Source of the DNA: Vulcaniibacterium tengchongense
GTDB lineage: Bacteria; Pseudomonadota; Gammaproteobacteria; Xanthomonadales; Xanthomonadaceae
Length of the DNA stretch: 64,000 nucleotides
Assembly (NCBI RefSeq): GCF_003814555.1
Contig: NZ_RKQN01000001.1
Coordinates: forward strand, 1,156,566 to 1,220,565
Direction: 5' to 3'
The notes under the pieces were generated by a model that saw only the letters and a list, made by a program, of their open reading frames with translations, searched no databases and was not told where the DNA came from. A program made the translations under genes and the position numbers. The first letter of the stretch is position 1; each line of letters starts with the position of its first letter. Shown here in pieces: positions 8,605 to 17,688 of this stretch.

Positions 8605-10824
8605 ATGAAGCATCCTCTCGTGCTGGCGCTGGCCGTGGCATTGAGCGCGACCGCCCCCACCTACGCCCAGTCCCCCGCCAAAGCAGACAAAGCCGTGAGC
8701 GCGCAGCCCCAAGCCGCCAATCCGTTCTTCAGCGACAGCCCGCTGCCCCTGCACTACCCGCAGTTCGACAAGATCAAGGACAGCGATTTCGCCCCCGCCT
8801 TCGACGCCGGCATGGCCGAGCAGCTGAAGGAGATCGACGCGATCGCGGACAACCCCGAGCCGCCGACCTTCGACAACACCATCCTGGCGATGGAGAAGTC
8901 CGGCCGCACCCTGTCGCGCGCGGTCACCGTGTTCTTCAACCTGGTCGGCACCGACACCAACCCGACCCGCGAGAAGCTGCAGGCCGAGTACGCGCCGAAG
9001 TTCTCCGCCCATCGCGACGCGATCAACCTCAACGGCAAGCTGTTCGCGCGGGTCAAGGCGCTGTACGAGAAGCGCGATTCGCTCGGCCTCGACGCCCAGG
9101 GCGTGCGCCTGGTCGAGCGCTACTACACCGACTTCGTCCGCGCCGGCGCCAACCTGTCCGACGCCGACAAGGCCAGGCTGAAGCAGATCAACTCCGAACT
9201 GGCCGCGCTGGGCACCAAGTTCAGCCAGAACGTGCTGGCCGAGGTCAACGCCTCCGCGGTCGTGGTCGACAGCCGCGAGGAGCTGGACGGCCTGTCCGAC
9301 GAGCAGATCGCCGCCGCGGCCGAAGCGGCCAAGCAGCGCAAGCTCGAAGGCAAGTACGTCATCACCCTGCTCAACACCACCGGCCAGCCGCCGCTGGCGC
9401 AGCTGGCCAACCGCGCCCTGCGCGAACGCATCTACAAGGCCTCGATCGCGCGCGGCAGCCGCGGCAACGAGTTCGACAACACCGGCATCGTCGCCCGGGT
9501 CACCAAGCTGCGCGCCGAGCGCGCCAAGCTGATGGGCTACCCGAACTACGCCGCCTACGTGCTCGAGGACGAGACCGCCAAGACCCCGCAGGCGGTCAAC
9601 GCCATGCTCGGCCAGCTCGCCCCGGCCGCGGTCGCCAACGCCAAGCGCGAGGCCGCCGACCTGCAGGCGATGATCGACGCCGAGCAGAAGGCCAAGGGCG
9701 AGCCGACCTTCAAGCTGGAGCCCTGGGACTGGGCGTTCTACACCGAGAAGGTGCGCCAGGCCAAGTACAGCTTCGACGAGTCGCAGCTCAAGCCTTACTT
9801 CGAGATGAAGAACGTGCTCGAGAACGGCGTGTTCTACGCCGCCGGGCAGCTCTACGGCCTGAAGTTCAAGGAGCGCACGGACCTGCCGAAGTACCACCCG
9901 GACACCTGGGTGTACGACGTGTTCAACGAGGACGGCTCGCAGCTGGCGATCTTCATCTTCGATCCGTACGCGCGCCCGTCCAAGCGCGGCGGCGCGTGGA
10001 TGAACTCGTACGTCGAGCAGTCGGAGCTGTTCGGCTTCAAGCCGGTGGTCGCCAACCACCTCAACGTTCCCAAGCCGTCGGAAGGCAAGCCGACGCTGCT
10101 GACCTGGGACGAGGTCACCACGGCGTTCCACGAGTTCGGCCACGCCCTGCACGGCATGTTCTCGAACGTGAAGTATCCGTACTTCGCCGGCACCAGCGTG
10201 CCGCGCGACTTCGTCGAGTACCCGTCGCAGGTCAACGAGATGTGGGCCGACTGGCCGTCGATCCTGGCCAACTACGCCAAGCACTACCAGACCGGCGCGC
10301 CGATGCCGAAGGAGCTGCTGGACAAGGTGCTGGCGGCGTCCAAGTTCAACCAGGGCTTCGCCACCACCGAGTACCTCGGCGCGGCCATGCTCGACCAGAA
10401 CTGGCACCAGGCCACCGCCGGGCAGCTGCCGGACGCATCCGGGGTGATGGCGTTCGAGGCCGCGGCGCTGAAGAAGGACGGCGTGGACTTCTACGCGGTG
10501 CCGCCGCGCTACCGCACGCCGTACTTCAGCCACATCATGGGCGGCTACGCGGCCGGCTACTACGCCTACATCTGGTCCGAGGTGCTGGACGCGAACTCGC
10601 AGCAGTGGTTCAAGCAGCACGGCGGCCTGACCCGCAAGAACGGCGACCACTTCCGCCAGACCCTGTTGTCGCAGGGCGGCAGCGCCGACGCCCTGCAGCT
10701 GTTCCGCGACTTCGCCGGGCACGAGCCGAAGATCGAGCCGTTGCTGGAGAAGCGCGGCCTGACCATGCCGGCGTCGGACAGCGCCAACCCGGCCGAGCCG
10801 CCGAAGGCGAAGAAGGCCAAGTAG
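8605..10824 (+). CDS. M3-family peptidyl-dipeptidase (Dcp-like)
   Basis: A zinc metallopeptidase that removes dipeptides or cleaves short peptides. The protein has 739 residues. The N terminus MKHPLVLALAVALSATAPTYA is a signal peptide, so it acts in the periplasm. The zinc motif HEFGH is at residues 509-513, within FHEFGHALHGMF, the M3 signature, and the length suits Dcp. The C-terminal tail PPKAKKAK is lysine-rich. The UAG stop is followed by a near-copy of the last codons ending in UAA 12 bases later. A strong terminator lies downstream. Confidence 0.92.
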   Translation: MKHPLVLALAVALSATAPTYAQSPAKADKAVSAQPQAANPFFSDSPLPLHYPQFDKIKDSDFAPAFDAGMAEQLKEIDAIADNPEPPTFDNTILAMEKSGRTLSRAVTVFFNLVGTDTNPTREKLQAEYAPKFSAHRDAINLNGKLFARVKALYEKRDSLGLDAQGVRLVERYYTDFVRAGANLSDADKARLKQINSELAALGTKFSQNVLAEVNASAVVVDSREELDGLSDEQIAAAAEAAKQRKLEGKYVITLLNTTGQPPLAQLANRALRERIYKASIARGSRGNEFDNTGIVARVTKLRAERAKLMGYPNYAAYVLEDETAKTPQAVNAMLGQLAPAAVANAKREAADLQAMIDAEQKAKGEPTFKLEPWDWAFYTEKVRQAKYSFDESQLKPYFEMKNVLENGVFYAAGQLYGLKFKERTDLPKYHPDTWVYDVFNEDGSQLAIFIFDPYARPSKRGGAWMNSYVEQSELFGFKPVVANHLNVPKPSEGKPTLLTWDEVTTAFHEFGHALHGMFSNVKYPYFAGTSVPRDFVEYPSQVNEMWADWPSILANYAKHYQTGAPMPKELLDKVLAASKFNQGFATTEYLGAAMLDQNWHQATAGQLPDASGVMAFEAAALKKDGVDFYAVPPRYRTPYFSHIMGGYAAGYYAYIWSEVLDANSQQWFKQHGGLTRKNGDHFRQTLLSQGGSADALQLFRDFAGHEPKIEPLLEKRGLTMPASDSANPAEPPKAKKAK

Positions 10825-10856
10825 AAGAAGGCTAAGTAAGCGCGCACCGCCGCACC

Positions 10857-10892
10857 GAAGCCGCCCGGGAAACCGGGCGGCTTCTTTTTTTT
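10857..10892 (+). terminator. strong intrinsic terminator after the M3 peptidase gene
   Basis: A 12-bp perfect stem (10857-10868 with 10873-10884), loop GAAA and eight consecutive T. It ends the peptidase transcript and insulates it from the convergent halogenase operon. Confidence 0.95.
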
Positions 10893-10951
10893 GGGACGCC
10901 GCTTGCCTGGCCGTCGGGCGCCGCATCGGCGGCGCGGGGCCGCCGGCGCGG

Positions 10952-12469
10952 TCAGGCCGGCAGCGCGCGCGCCGCGCCCCACACCGCCGCGTCGGCGCGG
11001 CAATAGCCCTCGAGGAAGGCCTGCTGCGACGGCATGGTCTCGACCGGGCGCGCCGCCGACCGGCGTAGGCCGTCGAGCAGCCGCCGCAGGTCCTCGTCGG
11101 CCAGGCCGCGCGCCAGCGGATGATGCTGTTCCGGCACGATCCCCTGGCCCAGCATCACGTGCGTCCAGGAATCGACCCGGAACAGCTCGTTCGCGCCCTG
11201 CCAGGCGTGGGCGCGCTCGCGCCAGGCGCGCAGGCGGATCGCCAGCGATTCGGGCGGCGCCGTCTCCCGGCACTGCCGCCACATCGGCTCGTCGCGCCGG
11301 TTGGCGTGGTAGTGCAGGATGATGAAGTCGCGCACGTGCTCCATCTCGACGCGGCCGAGCTCGTTGTAGCGCTCCACCAGCGCCGGTGCGATGCCGTCGA
11401 GCGGGAACAGTTCCAGCAGCCGCACCATCGCGGTCATGGCCAGATGGATGCTGGTCGATTCCAGCGGCTCGATGAAGCCGCTGGCCAGGCCCAGCGCGAC
11501 CACGTTCTTGTTCCAGGCCTTCAGCCGGCGTCCGGTGCGGAACGGCACCAGCCAGGGCTCGCGGATCGGCGGCGCGCCGACGTCGCGCAGCAGCTTGGCG
11601 CGCGCCTCGTCGTCGCTCATGTGCCGGCTGGAGAACACCAGGCCGCAACCCACCCGGTGCTGCAGCGGGATGTGCCAGCGCCAGCCGGCCTCGTGCGCGA
11701 TCGCGCGGGTGTACGGCACCGGCGGACCGATCGACTCGGTCTGCACCGCGACCGCGCGGTCGCAGGGCAGCCATCGGTTCCAGTCCTCGTAGCCGGTCTG
11801 CAGCGTCTGCTCGATCAGCAGGCCGCGGAAGCCGGTGCAGTCGATGAACAGGTCGCCCTCGATCGCCTGCCCGTCCTCCAGCACCAGCGCGGCGACGTGG
11901 CCGTTCTCCGGATGCTGGCGGACCTCGCGGATCCTGCCCTCGACCCGCCTGAGCCCGTGCGCCTCGGCGCGGCGGCGCAGGAAGCGCGCGTAGAGGCCGG
12001 CATCGAGGTGATAGGCGTAGTTGACCTGCGGCTGCGGCAGCAGCGCGAAGCGGTCCGCGCGCGAGGCCACCGTCTCCAGGCAGTAGTCGCCCAGCTCGGA
12101 CCGCATGCCGCGGCGCAGGCTGTCCAGCCAGAAATGGTGGAAGGCGCAGACCAGCGTGCTCTGCCCGGTGATGCCGAAGGGATGGAAGTAGCGGTCGCCC
12201 GGGCGGCGCCAGTCCTCGAACGAGATCGACAGCTTGAAGGTGCCGGCGACCGCGCGCAGGAACTCCTGCTCGTCGATCTGCAGGAGGCGGTGGAAGTTGC
12301 GGATCGGCGGCACCGTCGACTCGCCCACGCCGACGGTGCCGATCTGCTCGGACTCCACCAGGGTGATGTCGAGCAGGTCGCGGAACTGGTGCGCCAGCGC
12401 GGCGCCGGCCACCCAGCCCGCGGTGCCGCCGCCGGCGATCACGACCTTGCGTATCCTGCCCTCGCTCAT
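10952..12469 (-). CDS. flavin-dependent (tryptophan-type) halogenase
   Basis: FADH2-dependent enzyme that makes a hypohalous acid and passes the halogen to an aromatic carbon, classically an indole ring. The protein has 505 residues. The FAD motif GGGTAGW is at 13-19; the family signature WRWHIP is at 263-268. The two catalytic residues are present: K79 in TFKLS (same number as in PrnA) and glutamate E337 in PLESTSIH. It needs a separate flavin reductase, which is not in the operon. It is last in the receptor-sapC-cupin-halogenase cluster, 46 bp after the cupin gene. From family knowledge, Xanthomonas relatives in such clusters brominate simple indoles in vitro; the natural substrate is unknown. 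Confidence 0.92.
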   Translation of the reverse strand: MSEGRIRKVVIAGGGTAGWVAGAALAHQFRDLLDITLVESEQIGTVGVGESTVPPIRNFHRLLQIDEQEFLRAVAGTFKLSISFEDWRRPGDRYFHPFGITGQSTLVCAFHHFWLDSLRRGMRSELGDYCLETVASRADRFALLPQPQVNYAYHLDAGLYARFLRRRAEAHGLRRVEGRIREVRQHPENGHVAALVLEDGQAIEGDLFIDCTGFRGLLIEQTLQTGYEDWNRWLPCDRAVAVQTESIGPPVPYTRAIAHEAGWRWHIPLQHRVGCGLVFSSRHMSDDEARAKLLRDVGAPPIREPWLVPFRTGRRLKAWNKNVVALGLASGFIEPLESTSIHLAMTAMVRLLELFPLDGIAPALVERYNELGRVEMEHVRDFIILHYHANRRDEPMWRQCRETAPPESLAIRLRAWRERAHAWQGANELFRVDSWTHVMLGQGIVPEQHHPLARGLADEDLRRLLDGLRRSAARPVETMPSQQAFLEGYCRADAAVWGAARALPA

Positions 12470-12515
12470 GGCCCCCTCCTCTCGTGCGTTGCCGCCCGCG
12501 GGCGCAGCCGCGGGA

Positions 12516-13538
12516 TCACCGGTTGAGCTTGCCGATCAGCATCGCGCGCAGCTGCCGCGCGAGCGTTTCGTCCATCGGCCCGAGCACGTTGCGCGCCTGT
12601 GGCGGCAGGTGCTCGCCGGCGCGTTCGGCCGGGCCGAACACGTAGTAGTCGAAGATCGCGCGCCAGGCGCGCTTCTCGCGTTCCGGCCGGTCGCGCAGCG
12701 TCCACAGCGCGTGGTACAGCGCCTGCATCGGCGACGGGATGTACGCCGGCGCGCTGCTCCACCAGTAGTTGACCAGCACGTTGAACGGCTCCAGCCCCTG
12801 CACGTGATGCCACCACAGGCTGGGGATGAAGAGCGCGTCGCCCGGCTCGAGCACCGCGGTCCGCGCCGCGGCGAGCGCGTCGCGGAAACGCGGATACCGC
12901 GCGAGATCGGGCGCGTCGAAATCGACGATGCTGATGGCCTGCCCGCCCGGGGTCGGCTCCAGCGGGCCGGGATAGAGGTTGCCGATCTGCTCCGGCGGGA
13001 ACAGGGTGAAGCGGCGCCACCCGGCCGCGCAGCAGGCGATGTTGTTCAGCGCGTCGTAGTGGCACGAAGCGACCACGCGGTTGCCGATCCAGATGCTCGG
13101 CGGCGCGTGCACGCCGTGCGCGGCCAGGTCCAGGTCGTTGTGCGCGCGCAGCCCGGGGAACCGCGTGTCCACCAGCAGCGAGGCGACGTACCAGGTCGGC
13201 GGCGCCGCATCGCCGGCGTGCGCGGCGATGGCCTCGAGCACCTCGTCCAGGCCGCTGCGGCGCACCTCGCAGTTCAACGCGGTGTAGTCGGCGTCGTAGA
13301 ACGGCCGTCCGCCGATCCCGGGGCCGCCGTAGGAATACGGCACCGGCTGGCCGTTGTAGAAGCCGCGCAGGTAGTCCATCGCCTCGCGCATGCCGCCGCG
13401 CGCGGCGCGTACCAGGCCCCAGTCCCGCGCCAGTCCCCGCAGCACCACCGGCTCGCCGCCGTCGAGCAGCTCGGCCAGGGGCAGCGCGTCGGGCCGGCAG
13501 CCCTCGCGTTCGCGCACGCCTGGTCCCGCCTCGCCCAT
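12516..13538 (-). CDS. cupin-8/JmjC-like Fe(II)-2-oxoglutarate oxygenase
   Basis: Probable hydroxylase of 340 residues. The iron-binding H-x-D is H160/D162 in CHYDALNN, and the distal histidine is H244 or H245 in LWWHHVQG. The segment GDALFIPSLWWHH matches cupin-8 (JmjC/FIH-like) proteins. Relatives hydroxylate protein side chains or small molecules; the substrate here is not known. It lies between sapC (four-base gap) and the halogenase gene, so the three are almost certainly one transcript. The conserved trio suggests joint work on a substrate brought in by the receptor, or on a shared protein, which is inference. Confidence 0.85.
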   Translation of the reverse strand: MGEAGPGVREREGCRPDALPLAELLDGGEPVVLRGLARDWGLVRAARGGMREAMDYLRGFYNGQPVPYSYGGPGIGGRPFYDADYTALNCEVRRSGLDEVLEAIAAHAGDAAPPTWYVASLLVDTRFPGLRAHNDLDLAAHGVHAPPSIWIGNRVVASCHYDALNNIACCAAGWRRFTLFPPEQIGNLYPGPLEPTPGGQAISIVDFDAPDLARYPRFRDALAAARTAVLEPGDALFIPSLWWHHVQGLEPFNVLVNYWWSSAPAYIPSPMQALYHALWTLRDRPEREKRAWRAIFDYYVFGPAERAGEHLPPQARNVLGPMDETLARQLRAMLIGKLNR

Positions 13539-13542
13539 GCCG

Positions 13543-14292
13543 TTACGCCGCCGCGGCCTCGCCCTGCTGGCGCAGGCGCCGCTGCTTCTCGGCCATCAGC
13601 CGGCGCATGTTCTGCATCGACGCCAGCACCAGGTAGGCGCCCTCGAGATAGCCGGCGCGGTGCAGGCGATGCAGCGTCTCGGCGTCGAGCGCGGCCAGCC
13701 GCTCGCGGTCGATGCCGTGCAGCCCGGCCAGGTCGACCCGGCGCTGCGCGTCGAGCTGCACCTGCAGGTCCAGCGGCTGGATCAGGCCGGCCGCCTCGAA
13801 CGCGGCGAACATCGCCGGCGCCGCCTCGACGCCGTCGCGCAAGCCGCGCAGCACGCCGATCACGTGCTCGAGGTAGGCGCTGTGGCCGCCTTGCGGCAGG
13901 AACACCGGCTCGCCCTCGCCGCGGCCGATGCGCGGGTGCTCCATGTCGACGTGGATCACCGGTTCCCGGCGAAGCTCGCCGTCCACCGTGCGTTCCTGGA
14001 AACCGATCAGGAACGGCCCGCGCGCGACGTAGCCCGGCAGGTAGCGGGCGTTCCAGCGCTCGCCCTGCAGGAACAGGTTTTCCTTCGCCTCGAAGCCGAG
14101 CAGCGCCACCGCTTGCCATTCGCCGCCGTCGCCTCCGCGGCGGAAGAAGATCGGGTATTCGCGCTGCAGCTCGGCGAATTCGGTCGGCACCGCGGGGATC
14201 AGCCCCACTTCGTCGCCGTATTCGCGGCCGAAGCGGGTGATCACGCGCAGGTCCCTGTGCGCCACGTTGTTCAGCAGTTCGTATCGGGCCAT
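13543..14292 (-). CDS. SapC family protein
   Basis: A 249-residue protein of the SapC family (named after a Campylobacter S-layer locus; biochemical role unknown). ATG 14292 begins MARYELLNNVAHRDLRV, the typical start; the FLIGFQER and HVDMEHPR stretches and the C-terminal MQNMRRLMAEKQRR also fit. No signal peptide is seen. It follows the receptor gene after a 163-base gap holding an intrinsic terminator, and is nearly fused to the cupin gene. In Xanthomonas and Caulobacter relatives SapC recurs beside TonB receptors and halogenases in carbohydrate-uptake loci. Confidence 0.88.
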   Translation of the reverse strand: MARYELLNNVAHRDLRVITRFGREYGDEVGLIPAVPTEFAELQREYPIFFRRGGDGGEWQAVALLGFEAKENLFLQGERWNARYLPGYVARGPFLIGFQERTVDGELRREPVIHVDMEHPRIGRGEGEPVFLPQGGHSAYLEHVIGVLRGLRDGVEAAPAMFAAFEAAGLIQPLDLQVQLDAQRRVDLAGLHGIDRERLAALDAETLHRLHRAGYLEGAYLVLASMQNMRRLMAEKQRRLRQQGEAAAA

Positions 14293-14380
14293 CGCGGTTC
14301 CATGGAGGATCGGGCGGGCGCGCGTCCTGATGGTCGCGCGGCGCCGCCACGCCCGCAAGCGCCTGCGCCGCGGGCGCCGC

Positions 14381-14414
14381 AAAGAAAGGGGACCGCTGCC
14401 CGCGCAGCGGTCCC
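14381..14414 (-). terminator. intrinsic terminator between receptor and sapC
   Basis: Read on the minus strand: an 11-bp perfect stem (14404-14414 with 14389-14399), four-base loop, then TTTCTTT (14381-14387). It lies 41 bases beyond the receptor stop codon and 89 bases before the sapC start, so most transcripts would end after the receptor and only read-through would reach sapC-cupin-halogenase, unless an internal promoter exists. Confidence 0.8.
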
Positions 14415-14455
14415 GGTCCGCAATGCCGGCGAGAGGGACCGGCACGGCAAGGGGG

Positions 14456-17400
14456 TCAGAACCTGTAGCGCACGCCGAGCATGTAGCGCGGGCTCTGGTC
14501 GATCAGCCTGATGATCTGCTTCTCGGAGCGGCCGTGCCAGCGCACGTCCTCGCCGGTCAGGTTGATCGCCTCCAGCCCCACCGACCAGTGGTCGTTGAAC
14601 GCGTAGTTCACGCTCAGGTCCCACTGCTCGTATTCCTCGACGTAGTGCGGGTTGCGGTTGGAGCCGTTCTGGTTGGCGAGGATCAGGTACTCGTCGCGCC
14701 AGTTCCATGCCAGGCGGGCGGACCAGCCGTGCTTCTCGTACATCAGCATCACGTTGGCGGTGTCGCTCAGGCCCAGCAGCGCGAACTGGTCGGCCAGCGA
14801 GGCGTTGTCGAAGCCGACGTCGCCGTTGACCACGGTGTAGTTCGCGAACACGCCGAAGCCGCTGTCGCCGAAGAAGTACTGGCCGCCGATCTCCCAGCCG
14901 CGCAGCTTGGCCTTGTTCTGGTTGATCGGCCGCTCCACGTCGAACAGGTACAGCGGGTCGTCCGCCTCGCCGTACAGGTCGTAGGCGTTCTCCATCGCCA
15001 GCACCTGGGTGTCGGTGCCGTTGTAGGCCGCCAGTCCGCCGGTCGCCGCCTCGTTGCGGTACATGGCCAAAGCCGTGAACAGCGCGGTGTCGTTGGCCGA
15101 GCACCCCGCCTCGACGTCGCCGCCGGCCGCGGTGACCTGGCTCACGCAGGCCTGGCTCTGCAGGAACGCCAGCGCCGCCTGCGCGTCGGGGCCGGAGGTC
15201 GGGTCGGTGAGGCCGTAGAGGTTCTCGCGCACTACGGTGGTGCCGATGAAGTTGTCGACCGATTTGTTCCAGAACGTCACCGAGACGTAGCTCGCATCGG
15301 CGAAGTACCACTCCAGCGCGAGGTCGAGGTTGTCCGACTCCAGCGGCTCCAGCCCCGGGTTCTGCGCGTCGCCGTCGGCGCGGGTGGACGGGTTGACCAG
15401 GATCGAACCGGTGGGCTGGTTCGGGTTGGGCCCCGCGTACAGGTTGCCGTAGGGCGGACGCGCGATGGTCTTGCTGAAGGACGCGCGCCCCTTGAGCTCG
15501 TCGGTGATGTCGATGCTGAAATCGAGGTTCGGCAGCACGTAGCTGTAGTCCGCCTTCTCGCTGAACGGCTGCACCTCTTCGGAGCGGATGATGCGGAAGT
15601 CGTTGTTGGCCTGCCACTCGATCGCGCTGGGGATGGCCACCGCCGAGGTCGACACCACGTCGGTCCTCTCGTAGCGCACGCCGACGCGCGTGTTGGTGGG
15701 CATGCCGCCGAGCTCGCCCTGCAGCTCGACCTGCAGGTAGATCGCGTCGGTGTCCTCCTCGATGCGGTTGTCGGCGGCCAGCTGCGGGTTGACCCGCGTG
15801 CTGACGCCGTACTGCGCCGCCGCCCACTGCGCGAGCGCGTTGGCGTTGCCGCGCCAGGCCCCCGGCGCGGCGCCGGCGGTGCTCCAGTCGTCGAACAGGC
15901 CGATGATGCTGACCGGCGTGAGCAGGTCGACCATGCCGGGCTCCTCGCCGGCGTTGGCCACGCTCCAGTCGCCCAGCGCGGCGTACATCTCGGTGGCCTG
16001 CCGGCGGCGCATGGTCATGCGCGAGGAATCCACGCCGAACTGGAAGCGGCCGTCGTCGAAGTCCCAGGTGCCGTCGATGCGGCCCTGCTTGATCTCGGTG
16101 ACCTGCGTCTGCGCGTTGATGCGCAGCACCTGCGAGCCGAGCTGCTCCGGCGGGAAGTCCGGATTGACCACGCCGTTGGTGCCGGCCACCGCGTCCGCCG
16201 CGGTCGGGTACCAGGTGCGCGCGCCGATCGGCAGGCCGTTGTTGAACCACAGCTCCTGCGCCCAGTTGCCGCCGCAGTACGGGCCGGTCTCGCAGTTGTT
16301 GGTGCCGGCGAAGCTGAAGTAGGTGGATCCGCCGCCGGTGAGCGGGTCGTTCGGCCGGCTGCTCGACTTGGTGTTGTGCGCGTCGAAGGCCAGGCTGAAG
16401 CGGTCGCTGACGTTCCAGACCGCGTTGAGGCCGATCGAGTCGAGCTTGTACTTCTGCTCGTTGCGCTGCTGCTCGAAGCCGAAGTCCTTGGCGCCGACGA
16501 TGTCGCGCAGGTAGACCGGCGTGGCCACCTCCTGCCCGGTGTCGAACTCCAGGTGGGTGAAGCTGTTGGCGCGCTGCAGCCAGATGCCCTGCTCGCCGCG
16601 GTCCTCGCTGATCTCGTTGGTCGAGTAGGTGTAGTCCAGGGTCAGCGTGACGCTGTCGGTCGGCGCGAACTGCAGCACCGCCTGGCCGTTGATGCGCTCG
16701 CGCTCGAAGTCGGCGAAGGCGTAGCGCAGGTCGTTGGGCATGCCGTACAGCTGCCCGATCTGCGGCGCGTTGGTCACCGTGGCGCCCGGGCGCAGCGCCG
16801 CCTCGGTGCCGGTCCACGGCTGGATGTTCCAGGCGTTCTCGGTGGCCTGCACCGAGCCGCCGTGACGCTTCTGGTAGCTCGCGCTCAGGCCCACGCCGAA
16901 GGTCTTGTCGGCGTTGGTATAGCTGAAGATGCCGGAGACCTCGGGCGTGATCTCGGAGTCGAACGGCTGCGACTCGTCGGACACCGCCTTGACGCCGGCG
17001 CTGGCGACGATGCCGGTGTGGTTGAACGGCCGGTCGGTCTGGATGTTGATGGTCGCGCCGATGCCGCCGCTGGGCACGTTCGCCTGCCCGGTCTTGTACA
17101 CCTCGAGGCTGCTGATCGCCTCGGACGCGAGCTGGGCGAAGTTGAACGCACGGGTGCCGCCGTCGACGCCGCCGATCGGCACCTGGCCGGGCGCGCCGAA
17201 CGCGTCCGCGCCGGGGATCTGCCGGCCGTTGAGCGTGACCATGTTGAACTGCGGGCCGAAGCCGCGCGCGGTGACCTGCGCGCCCTCGCCGTCGCGGCGC
17301 TCGATCGAGATGCCGGTGATGCGCTGCAGCGACTCGGCGAGGTTGGTGTCCGGGAACTTGCCGATGTCCTCGGCGCTGATCGCGTCGACCACGCCGGCCG

Positions 17401-17599
17401 AATCGCGCTTGATGCCCATCGACTGTTCGAGGCTGTTGCGCAGGCCGCTGACCACGATGCGGTCCAGCGTGGTCGCCTCGTCGGGCGTCTGCGCCCCTTG
17501 CGCCTGCGCATCCTGGGCGTAGGCGGGATTGATGACGATCGCGCCGCCGACGATGACGAACATCGCCTTCGACTTGAGCTTCGTGAGCCTGCGCTTCAT
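14456..17599 (-). CDS. TonB-dependent receptor, Xanthomonas/Caulobacter type
   Basis: Large outer-membrane importer of 1047 residues, the size of the TIGR01782 Xanth-Caul group, which often serves carbohydrate uptake. Signal peptide to about AYA (28), TonB box LDRIVVSGLRNSL near 45-57, plug with AEDIGKFPDTNLAESLQRITG and the RGFGPQFNMVTLNGRQ motif, C-terminal GVRYRF. ATG 17599 is preferred: GGGAGG stands seven to nine bases upstream and the protein opens into the signal peptide. Upstream lie a small overlapping ORF, a hairpin leader and a LacI-type operator. The receptor heads the halogenase cluster. Confidence 0.95.
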   Translation of the reverse strand: MKRRLTKLKSKAMFVIVGGAIVINPAYAQDAQAQGAQTPDEATTLDRIVVSGLRNSLEQSMGIKRDSAGVVDAISAEDIGKFPDTNLAESLQRITGISIERRDGEGAQVTARGFGPQFNMVTLNGRQIPGADAFGAPGQVPIGGVDGGTRAFNFAQLASEAISSLEVYKTGQANVPSGGIGATINIQTDRPFNHTGIVASAGVKAVSDESQPFDSEITPEVSGIFSYTNADKTFGVGLSASYQKRHGGSVQATENAWNIQPWTGTEAALRPGATVTNAPQIGQLYGMPNDLRYAFADFERERINGQAVLQFAPTDSVTLTLDYTYSTNEISEDRGEQGIWLQRANSFTHLEFDTGQEVATPVYLRDIVGAKDFGFEQQRNEQKYKLDSIGLNAVWNVSDRFSLAFDAHNTKSSSRPNDPLTGGGSTYFSFAGTNNCETGPYCGGNWAQELWFNNGLPIGARTWYPTAADAVAGTNGVVNPDFPPEQLGSQVLRINAQTQVTEIKQGRIDGTWDFDDGRFQFGVDSSRMTMRRRQATEMYAALGDWSVANAGEEPGMVDLLTPVSIIGLFDDWSTAGAAPGAWRGNANALAQWAAAQYGVSTRVNPQLAADNRIEEDTDAIYLQVELQGELGGMPTNTRVGVRYERTDVVSTSAVAIPSAIEWQANNDFRIIRSEEVQPFSEKADYSYVLPNLDFSIDITDELKGRASFSKTIARPPYGNLYAGPNPNQPTGSILVNPSTRADGDAQNPGLEPLESDNLDLALEWYFADASYVSVTFWNKSVDNFIGTTVVRENLYGLTDPTSGPDAQAALAFLQSQACVSQVTAAGGDVEAGCSANDTALFTALAMYRNEAATGGLAAYNGTDTQVLAMENAYDLYGEADDPLYLFDVERPINQNKAKLRGWEIGGQYFFGDSGFGVFANYTVVNGDVGFDNASLADQFALLGLSDTANVMLMYEKHGWSARLAWNWRDEYLILANQNGSNRNPHYVEEYEQWDLSVNYAFNDHWSVGLEAINLTGEDVRWHGRSEKQIIRLIDQSPRYMLGVRYRF

Positions 17600-17688
17600 G
17601 GACGCGCCTCCCGCCGCCGCGACGCGGCCTCGCCCCGCCCGGCCGCCGCGGCGCGCCTCCCGGTACACCGACATCCGCACCCGTTCAT
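17596..17688 (-). CDS. possible 30-residue leader peptide (uORF) of the receptor gene
   Basis: ATG 17688 follows a purine-rich GAGGGAGGG ribosome site seven to eight bases upstream. The frame encodes [20 protein letters not shown] followed by ten Arg/Ala/Glu-rich residues. Its TGA overlaps the receptor ATG in an ATGA arrangement, so the two could be translationally coupled. Three cysteines among the first eight residues stand out. In GC-rich DNA such short frames arise by chance, so this is only a candidate. Confidence 0.3.
   Translation of the reverse strand: MNGCGCRCTGRRAAAAGRGEAASRRREARP

Noticed and set aside
10810-10839. Duplicated end of the M3 peptidase gene (two stops 12 bases apart, same Lys-rich codons)
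   Set aside because: Probably a small tandem duplication of a simple-sequence tail; no context for programmed read-through of the first stop is visible.
17599-17674. Upstream in-frame ATG for the Xanth-Caul receptor
   Set aside because: It would add 25 Arg/Gly/Ala-rich residues in front of the signal peptide. ATG 17599 has a good ribosome site and starts at the signal.
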